Below, in pieces: positions 5,856 through 10,739 of a stretch of 10,739 nucleotides of DNA. The position numbers and the translations under genes are program-made. Source of the DNA: Verrucomicrobiota bacterium (lineage in GTDB: Bacteria; Verrucomicrobiota; Verrucomicrobiia; Chthoniobacterales; UBA10450); the NCBI GenBank assembly GCA_003219925.1, contig QHQU01000198.1, positions 1-10,739 of the forward strand, given 5' to 3'. The notes under the pieces are model-generated. The model had not been told where the DNA came from. It saw only the letters and a list, made by a program, of their open reading frames with translations, and ran no database searches. Each line of letters opens with the position of its first letter. Within the stretch, counting starts at the first letter, position 1.

Positions 5856-6773
5856 ATGTTCGTTTGGCGAAAGCGAGCCAGCGCGGTCTGGCTCGCAGCC
5901 AACGAAGCGCCGTTGTGTGAAATAGGGGGCCGCCGGCTCGCCATTATTTCGAGACCAGATCGCAAAAGTGCGATCGCGGAAATTGCCGGTAGCAGCCGGC
6001 GCAATTTGGAAAAAATTCGCTTTCGCTTTGGCGGGACGATCGAAAAGTTGCCGCGCGATTGGCTGAAGGAATTTTCGCGATCGCAAAAATCGGAGCCGAT
6101 CAAAATCGGAAATCGACTAACAATCTATCGATCGGTCACGAGTAAGAATCGCAGCAGAAATAAGAATAGGAGTTTACTCATTCCGGCGGGCGCAGCCTTT
6201 GGGACGGGAGAACACCCGACGACGGCGATGTCGTTGCGTTTGTTAGAGCGATGCACTCGGTTCTGGGGAGCGCAGGCTGCCAGCCTGCGCTCCCCAGAAC
6301 CAGAGAGGACGTTGCTTGATCTTGGCACCGGAACCGGAATTCTTGCATTGGCGGCGGCACGCTTCGGAGCAAAGCGCGTGATTGCGATCGATGACGATCC
6401 GGTGGCAATCGCGACCGCAAGAGCAAACGCGCGACGAAATAAGCTCGATAACATCGATTTTCGCGTCGCCGACGTGCGGCGGTGGTTGTTTTCGCCGAGA
6501 ATTGAAATCATCACCGCAAATCTGTTCAGCGAATTGCTGATTGAGATTTTGCCAAAACTAAAACGCGCTCAGCGGTTGATTTTTTCGGGTATTTTGCGCG
6601 ACCAAGAGGCTCAGTTGGTCCGCGCGCTGAAGCGAAACGGGATCGCCATAGTGGAAACGCGCCGTCGGGGAAAGTGGATCGCAATAGCTTGTCATCCTGA
6701 GCGCAGTCGCCTGCCGCGCCGTAGGCTTTATGCGAAGGCTGGGAGGTATCCCGATGCGAAACATTTAGGCTAA
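5856..6773 (+). CDS. prmA: Ribosomal protein L11 methyltransferase
   Basis: PrmA uses S-adenosylmethionine to methylate ribosomal protein L11 in the cytoplasm. Numbering from the ATG at 5856 (305 residues), the sequence shows AGAAFGTGEHPTT (111-123), the SAM-binding LLDLGTGTGILALAAARFGA (153-172), the acidic strand end AIDDDP (177-182) and TANLFSELL (220-228), all typical of the family. An in-frame TTG at 5853 is an alternative start; GGTGG just upstream is a weak ribosome site. Two parts look foreign. Residues 135-149 (RFWGAQ to SPEP) are encoded by a 43-bp palindrome between the substrate motif and the SAM site. The C-terminus from His280 onward (HPERSR..., 26 residues) together with the stop codon is encoded by a degenerate copy of the window's palindromic element. 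The native protein probably ended near KWIAIAC. The core motifs are intact. Confidence 0.9.
   Translation: MFVWRKRASAVWLAANEAPLCEIGGRRLAIISRPDRKSAIAEIAGSSRRNLEKIRFRFGGTIEKLPRDWLKEFSRSQKSEPIKIGNRLTIYRSVTSKNRSRNKNRSLLIPAGAAFGTGEHPTTAMSLRLLERCTRFWGAQAASLRSPEPERTLLDLGTGTGILALAAARFGAKRVIAIDDDPVAIATARANARRNKLDNIDFRVADVRRWLFSPRIEIITANLFSELLIEILPKLKRAQRLIFSGILRDQEAQLVRALKRNGIAIVETRRRGKWIAIACHPERSRLPRRRLYAKAGRYPDAKHLG
6259..6301. repeat. 43-bp perfect palindrome inside prmA
   Basis: The 21-nt arm at 6259-6279 (beginning GGTTCTGGGGAGCGCAGGCT) is exactly complementary to 6281-6301, with only C6280 between them. It shares no arm sequence with the GTCATCCCGAGC family. It is translated in prmA as a loop segment, and in RNA it would form a very stable hairpin in the middle of the coding region. 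Confidence 0.9.
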
Positions 6774-6807
6774 CGCCAGCGGGAGACCTCGGCTCCGCTG
6801 GGGACGA
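6691..6807. repeat. Degenerate palindromic element copy 4, covers the prmA 3' end
   Basis: The left end GTCATCCTGAGCGCAGTCG matches the family well. Inner arms GGAGGTATCCCG and CGGGAGACCTC are recognisable, and the right end GCTGGGGACGA is a decayed version of GCTCGGGATGAC. It overlaps the last 26 codons and the TAA of prmA. The right boundary is approximate. Confidence 0.65.
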
Positions 6808-6815
6808 GCAAAAAC

Positions 6816-6850
6816 GCGGTTGACGGCACACTGTGCAACCCGCATTTTCT
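6816..6850 (+). terminator. Possible rho-independent terminator after prmA
   Basis: GCGGTT (6816-6821) can pair with AACCCGC (6837-6843, one bulge), and an inner GCAC-ACT-GTGC stem extends it. The sequence ATTTTCTT follows. The internal bulge and short U-tract make it a moderate candidate. The TTGACG at 6820 could instead be read as a -35 box for the next gene, but no good -10 lies at the right distance. Confidence 0.35.
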
Positions 6851-6915
6851 TCGGCTCAGGCGACTTCGATTCCACCTGCATCTAGGCGGTTTAATCAGGG
6901 CCGCCGGAGAAATTT

Positions 6916-7986
6916 ATGCAGGAACTTTCCTACGCCATGGTGACGCCTTATTCGATGCGCAAATCGCGCACCGGCGGAATTGTGGCGCGACTAATTTCGC
7001 GGACCGGGCTGGATGTCGTGGCGGGGCGGATGTTCGCGCCCGGCGCCGAGCTGGTGAAGCGGTATGCCGAAACGATTGTAACGGAAACGGAATCCCGGCA
7101 CCGCGCCACGCAGGAACTGATTCGCGAATACGTGCGGCGGAATTTTACCGGTAAGATCAATGGTCAACGGCCGCGTGTCCTCTTTCTCGTTTTTCGCGGC
7201 GAGGACGCCGTGTCCAAGGTTCATCGCACTGTCGGCCATATCGTGAACGAGCGGACGAGCGGCGAAACAATTCGCGATACTTTCGGCGACTACATCGCAG
7301 ATGAGACTGGCAAGGTCACCTATTTCGAACCTGGGGTGCTGACTGCGATTCAGCCTGATCAGGTGGAACGCGACCTAAAACTATGGGCCGAATTCTCCGA
7401 CACGGACGGGGGGATTTTGGAAAAAGTGATCGAATATCCGGCCGGGACGAAGGTTGAAAAGACGCTCGTTCTGATCAAGCCAGACAACTTCAAATTTCCT
7501 AATTTACGACCAGGCGGCGTGATCGAAGTTTTTTCGCGTACCGGGCTCTACATCATTGGATTCAAGGTTCACCGCATGAGCGTGGCGCAGGCGGAAGAAT
7601 TTTACGGACCGGTCTTGCGGGTGCTGGAGGAAAAACTCGGAACCGAAAAAGGTCGGGGCGCGTGGGGGGACATTGTAGAATTTATGTCCGGCGGGCGGCC
7701 AAGCCAAATCGCGTCAGCTCAAAAGGGCGAACCCGGCACGGAAAAATGCATCGCAATTGTTTATCAAGGCGAGGATGCGGTGCAAAAAATTCGAGAAGTA
7801 TTGGGTCCGACCGATCCCAGCAAGGCGCCACCGGGTTCAATTCGAAAAGAATTTGGCCAAACCATCATGATCAATGCCGCGCATGCTTCCGATTCCATTG
7901 AGAACGCCCAACGCGAGATGAAGATCGTGCAGGTTGACGAGAACAATTTTAAACCGCTGATTGACGAGTTTTACCGCCAGAAATAA
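6916..7986 (+). CDS. Nucleoside diphosphate kinase-like protein with two NDK domains
   Basis: NDK transfers the gamma phosphate between nucleoside triphosphates and diphosphates through a phosphohistidine. The 356-residue protein is more than twice a normal NDK (about 140-150). The C-terminal half (about 181-340) is a recognisable NDK: TLVLIKPDNF (183-192), GEDAVQKIREVLGPTDP (285-301), PGSIRKEFG (306-314) and NAAHASDS (320-327), where His323 fits the phosphorylated histidine of the usual N-x-x-H-G-S-D-S motif, with Ala for Gly. The N-terminal half (about 5-145) follows the same layout, with RGEDAVSKVHRTVG (94-107) and GETIRDTFGDYI (116-127), but reads VTYFEPGVL where the histidine motif should be. 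It looks catalytically dead. Insertions relative to canonical NDK are present in both halves. GGAGA about 6 nt before the ATG is a good ribosome site. An aminotransferase gene follows after 6 bp. Confidence 0.85.
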   Translation: MQELSYAMVTPYSMRKSRTGGIVARLISRTGLDVVAGRMFAPGAELVKRYAETIVTETESRHRATQELIREYVRRNFTGKINGQRPRVLFLVFRGEDAVSKVHRTVGHIVNERTSGETIRDTFGDYIADETGKVTYFEPGVLTAIQPDQVERDLKLWAEFSDTDGGILEKVIEYPAGTKVEKTLVLIKPDNFKFPNLRPGGVIEVFSRTGLYIIGFKVHRMSVAQAEEFYGPVLRVLEEKLGTEKGRGAWGDIVEFMSGGRPSQIASAQKGEPGTEKCIAIVYQGEDAVQKIREVLGPTDPSKAPPGSIRKEFGQTIMINAAHASDSIENAQREMKIVQVDENNFKPLIDEFYRQK

Positions 7987-7992
7987 TAAGTT

Positions 7993-9174
7993 ATGACTAC
8001 TACTACTCCCATGGAAATCTCAGGTCGCGCCAGCCAACTCACTCCCTCCCTCACCCTCAGCATCGACGCCAAAGCGAAAGCGATGAAAGCAGAGGGTATC
8101 GACGTCTGCGGATTTGGCGCAGGCGAACCGGACTTCGATACGCCCGAACACATCAAGCAGGCAGCGATTAGCGCTCTGCAAAGTGGATTCACCAAATATA
8201 CCCCGAGCTCCGGCATTCCGGAGTTGCGGCAGGCGATTGCAGAAAAATTAGCAGCAGACAACGGGCTCAATTACAAACCCACACAGGTAGTGGTGAGCAA
8301 CGGCGCGAAGCATGCCTGTTACAACGCCATTCTCGCCACCTGCCAGCCCGGTGATGAAGTCATTATTCCGGCTCCCTATTGGGTAAGCTATCCCGATATG
8401 GTGAAATTGGCCGGAGCCGAGGCCGTGATCATTCCAACGAGCGAGCGAAACGGCTGGAAAATCCGCGCGGAGGATTTTGAGAACGCGATGACGCCCCGCA
8501 CGAAAATGCTAATTTTGAATTCGCCCGGAAACCCGAGCGGCTCAGTCTATACCCGCGAGGAAATGGAAGCGCTGGTCGACATCGCCGCCGGCGAAGACAT
8601 TTACATTTTATCGGACGAGATTTACGAGAAGCTCGTTTACGACGACGTAAAACACGTCAGCATCGCATCACTTTCGAAAGAAGCCTACGATCTTACCCTT
8701 ACGGTCAACGGTTTCAGTAAATCATACGCGATGACGGGCTGGCGACTCGGTTATTTGGCGGCGCCAGAGGCAGTAGCGAAAGCTGTCGATTCCATTCAAA
8801 GTCACAGCACAGCGAACCCATGCTCCTTCGCGCAGCGCGGTGCACTCGCCGCCCTCAAGGGCGATCAGCAGCCGATTGCGGACATGCGCGATGAATTCGA
8901 TATGCGCCGCAACTACATGTTTGATCGCATCTCCAAGATTCCGAACGTGACGGCCGTCAAACCGCAGGGAGCGTTTTACGTGCTGGTGAATATCAGCCAA
9001 CTCGGGCTGACCTCGCAAAATTTTGCCGATCGCCTTCTTAGTAAGGCGAATGTCGCAGTCGTGCCAGGCGCTGCCTTCGGCGACGATCGCACCGTTCGGC
9101 TCAGCTACGCCACTAGCATCGATATAATCAAGAAAGGACTCGATCGCTTCCAGGATTTTTGCCGGACGCTATAG
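7993..9174 (+). CDS. Class Ib aspartate aminotransferase (PLP-dependent)
   Basis: This 393-residue fold-type I aminotransferase interconverts aspartate and 2-oxoglutarate with oxaloacetate and glutamate. Family signatures: FGAGEPDFDTPEHI (41-54), KYTPSSGIPELRQAI (68-82), the PLP-contact NSPGNPSG (176-183), SDEIYEKLVYD (207-217), the PLP-binding Lys243 in NGFSKSYAMTGWRLGY, and Arg369 in VRLSYA for the substrate carboxylate. GEPDFDTP and SKSYAMTGWR place it in subgroup Ib. Some Ib enzymes also transaminate prephenate or aromatic keto acids, which would suit a neighbourhood with trpEG and aroF, but that is inference. The start at 7993 lies 6 bp after the NDK-like gene and has no strong Shine-Dalgarno. 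An ATG at 8011 (MEISGRAS) is a plausible alternative, since the first residues MTTTTP come from a short ACT trinucleotide repeat. Confidence 0.95.
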   Translation: MTTTTPMEISGRASQLTPSLTLSIDAKAKAMKAEGIDVCGFGAGEPDFDTPEHIKQAAISALQSGFTKYTPSSGIPELRQAIAEKLAADNGLNYKPTQVVVSNGAKHACYNAILATCQPGDEVIIPAPYWVSYPDMVKLAGAEAVIIPTSERNGWKIRAEDFENAMTPRTKMLILNSPGNPSGSVYTREEMEALVDIAAGEDIYILSDEIYEKLVYDDVKHVSIASLSKEAYDLTLTVNGFSKSYAMTGWRLGYLAAPEAVAKAVDSIQSHSTANPCSFAQRGALAALKGDQQPIADMRDEFDMRRNYMFDRISKIPNVTAVKPQGAFYVLVNISQLGLTSQNFADRLLSKANVAVVPGAAFGDDRTVRLSYATSIDIIKKGLDRFQDFCRTL

Positions 9175-9192
9175 CGAGGCCTGCGAAATTTG

Positions 9193-9287
9193 GTCATCCC
9201 GAGCAAAAGCGAGGGATCCCGTTGAAATGAGCTTTCAGGTTTCGCCGCGGGATCCCGAGCCGGACAGGCGTTTTCGCTCGGGATGAG
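9193..9287. repeat. Palindromic element copy 5
   Basis: The ends are GTCATCCCGAGC and GCTCGGGATGAG, with inner arms GCGAGGGATCCCG and CGCGGGATCCCGAGC around a core with GAGCTTTCAGGTTTCGCC that matches the cores of copies 1 and 3. It starts 18 bp after the aminotransferase stop and could form its transcript-end hairpin. The last base departs from the family ATGAC end. Confidence 0.85.
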
Positions 9288-9348
9288 GTTATGACCGGTT
9301 CTCTGGCGTTCGTTTTCCACGCGCTTTTTGGGCGAAATCCAGAGCGTT

Positions 9349-9438
9349 GTCATTCTGAGTCGCGCAGACGACGAAGAATCTCTCGACATACAGAATCAGC
9401 GCTCCACTCGCGAGGTTCCTCGCTTCGCTCGGAATGAC
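9349..9438. repeat. Palindromic element copy 6 (divergent subtype), overlaps GH57 start
   Basis: The outer ends are GTCATTCTGAGTCGCG and CGCTTCGCTCGGAATGAC. The interior carries GACGAAGAATCTCTCGA on the left and CGAGGTTCCTCGC on the right, so this copy belongs to a different subtype from copies 1, 3 and 5. The terminal GGAATGAC contains the ATG at 9434 that opens the GH57 gene. It lies 61 bp after copy 5; the spacer 9288-9348 holds only a possible CTCTGG/CCAGAG stem (9301-9306 with 9339-9344). Confidence 0.8.
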
Positions 9439-10739
9439 GAAGGGCACTGGCTCACTCGCCCTCATTCTCCACGCACATTTGCCTTTCGTGCGGCATCCAG
9501 AGCACGAATTCTTTCGCGAAGAAAACTGGCTATTCGAAGCGATCAGCGAGAGCTATGTGCCGCTCCTGCAAATGATCCGGCGCCTGCTTCGCCGAGGCGT
9601 TCGTTTCAAACTCACTCTTTCGGTTTCGCCCACCCTGTGCGCCATGCTAGCCGATCCGCTCTTGCGCGACCGCTACATCAGACATCTCGATTTGCTGATT
9701 GCGTTGGCGGAGCGCGAATGCGAACGCAATCGCGCCGAGAAAAATTTGATGTCGCTCTCGGAGTTCTATCGCGAATTTTTTGCGGAGACACGGCGCACCT
9801 TTGTCGAGGAATGGGATTGCGATCTGCTTGGAGTTTTTCGGCAGCTCCGCGGGACTGGCGCGGTTGAGATAATGGCCAGTGCGGCGACGCATGCGATTCT
9901 TCCGATTTTGCAGCAATCGCCAGGGGCGGCGAACGCACAGATTGCGATCGGGTGCGATCAGTTCCGCGAGACATTCGGCGGCGAACCGAGTGGGTTTTGG
10001 CTGCCAGAATGCGCTTACTCCGCCGGCTTGGCAAAGTCGTTGCAGGCGGAAAATCTTCGCTGGTTCGTCGTCGATGCCCATGCGTTTGACCAGGCCGTGC
10101 CGCCAGCGCGGCGCGGAACTTTTGCACCATGCTTTACAAGGGCGGGACCAGCCGCTTTCGCTCGCGATATCCAGGCCAGCCGTCAGGTTTGGAGCGCACA
10201 ACAGGGATATCCCGGCGATCCGACTTATCGCGATTTCTATCGCGATATCGGTTTCGATTTGTCAGCCAAGGAGCTTGCACCGCTACCCGGAAACGACTTT
10301 ACGGGAATAAAATACCATTGCGTCACCGGCCGCGGTGTTGCGAAACAAATTTATGATCGCGCGGTCGCGGAAGAAACGGCCCGCCGGCATGCCCATCATT
10401 TTATCGAGAGATGCGTCGCCGAACTTCAAAGTCTGCAAGCTGATGATTGGAATCCAATCATGACAGTGCCTTTCGATGCCGAACTCTTCGGACATTGGTG
10501 GTTTGAAGGACCAATTTTTCTTGAGCACCTGATTCTGGCGGCGGCGGAAAATAAATTGCCGCTGATCACGCCGAGCGAATTTCTCGAACAAAATCCGACC
10601 CAGCAGGTGACGGAGCCGGCGACCTCCAGCTGGGGTGATCAAGGTTTTCTTGATGTCTGGCTCGATCAGAAATGTGGCTGGATTTATCCGCATCTTTTGA
10701 CGGCGAACAGCCGCATGACCGCGCTGGCAAAATCGTGTG
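9434..10739 (+). CDS. GH57 family 1,4-alpha-glucan branching enzyme (DUF1957 type), 3' end beyond window
   Basis: One continuous frame runs from ATG 9434 to the window end (435 codons, no stop), so the gene is truncated by the window, not broken. Branching enzymes of this family transfer alpha-1,4 glucan segments to make alpha-1,6 branches in glycogen. Visible GH57 regions are LHAHLPFVRHPEHE (12-25), FWLPECAYSAGL (188-199) with probable nucleophile Glu192, TVPFDAELFGHWWFEGP (344-360) with probable acid/base Asp348, and SSWGDQGFLDVWLDQ (398-412) followed by GWIYPHL. The N-terminus MTKGTGSLALILHAHLPF fits a natural family start, supporting ATG 9434. That codon lies inside the end of a palindromic element, and no Shine-Dalgarno is visible upstream. 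Typical relatives are about 520-550 residues, so roughly 90-110 residues are missing. No other glycogen gene is in view. Confidence 0.92.
   Translation, partial: MTKGTGSLALILHAHLPFVRHPEHEFFREENWLFEAISESYVPLLQMIRRLLRRGVRFKLTLSVSPTLCAMLADPLLRDRYIRHLDLLIALAERECERNRAEKNLMSLSEFYREFFAETRRTFVEEWDCDLLGVFRQLRGTGAVEIMASAATHAILPILQQSPGAANAQIAIGCDQFRETFGGEPSGFWLPECAYSAGLAKSLQAENLRWFVVDAHAFDQAVPPARRGTFAPCFTRAGPAAFARDIQASRQVWSAQQGYPGDPTYRDFYRDIGFDLSAKELAPLPGNDFTGIKYHCVTGRGVAKQIYDRAVAEETARRHAHHFIERCVAELQSLQADDWNPIMTVPFDAELFGHWWFEGPIFLEHLILAAAENKLPLITPSEFLEQNPTQQVTEPATSSWGDQGFLDVWLDQKCGWIYPHLLTANSRMTALAKSC

Noticed and set aside
7993..8010. ACT trinucleotide repeat at the aminotransferase start as a phase-variation tract
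   Set aside because: Only four ACT units, and changes in unit number would not shift the frame; an alternative ATG follows at 8011.
94..9438. Repeats as a CRISPR array or insertion sequences
   Set aside because: The copies are dispersed, of variable interior, not regularly spaced, and no cas gene or transposase is present; they are small palindromic elements.
9328..10310. Shorter plus-strand open frames (9328-9867, 9879-10310) and the antisense frame 9647-10201
   Set aside because: All overlap the GH57 frame starting at 9434, which carries all the family catalytic regions and has no frameshift.
9434..10739. GH57 gene as a frameshifted pseudogene
   Set aside because: Codon-by-codon reading from 9434 to the end is continuous with all motifs in one frame; the missing stop is due only to the window edge.

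Overview
The window is GC-rich, densely coded bacterial chromosome with housekeeping and metabolic genes and no mobile-element proteins. My best guess at the source is a soil-type member of the Verrucomicrobiota, Chthoniobacterales-like. This rests on the gene complement (tandem-domain NDK-like protein, secreted DUF1326 protein, GH57 branching enzyme) and on the abundant palindromic GTCATCCCGAGC...GCTCGGGATGAC repeats. The taxonomic call is inference only.

Layout. Positions 174-2257 (+) hold trpE and trpG, the two subunits of anthranilate synthase, overlapping by 4 bp. Converging on them is a minus-strand operon (4984 to 2361): a VOC-family ring-cleaving dioxygenase, an alpha/beta hydrolase and a type I-beta DAHP synthase (aroF). 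Diverging from that operon, 5081-6773 (+) holds a secreted DUF1326 protein and prmA (ribosomal protein L11 methyltransferase). Then come a double-domain nucleoside diphosphate kinase-like protein (6916-7986) and a class Ib aspartate aminotransferase (7993-9174). The window ends inside a GH57/DUF1957 alpha-glucan branching enzyme whose frame is open from 9434 to the last base.

How the genes work together. AroF makes the first intermediate of the shikimate pathway, and TrpE/TrpG divert chorismate to tryptophan. The aminotransferase could supply aspartate/glutamate or act on aromatic keto acids. The dioxygenase/hydrolase pair resembles the MhqE/MhqD type that detoxifies hydroquinones or catechols, so aromatic biosynthesis and aromatic-compound cleavage share one apparent transcript. 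PrmA, the NDK-like protein and the GH57 enzyme are housekeeping functions.

The most unusual feature is a family of nested palindromic elements of about 84-117 bp, with six copies in 10.7 kb. They are not confined to neutral spacers. One copy lies in frame inside the dioxygenase gene and adds exactly 28 codons between its two domains. Two copies supply the apparent start codons of trpE and of the GH57 gene. Two others supply the stop codon and C-terminal residues of trpG and prmA. A second, unrelated 43-bp near-perfect palindrome lies in frame inside prmA. The pattern recalls the protein-coding palindromic elements described in Rickettsia.
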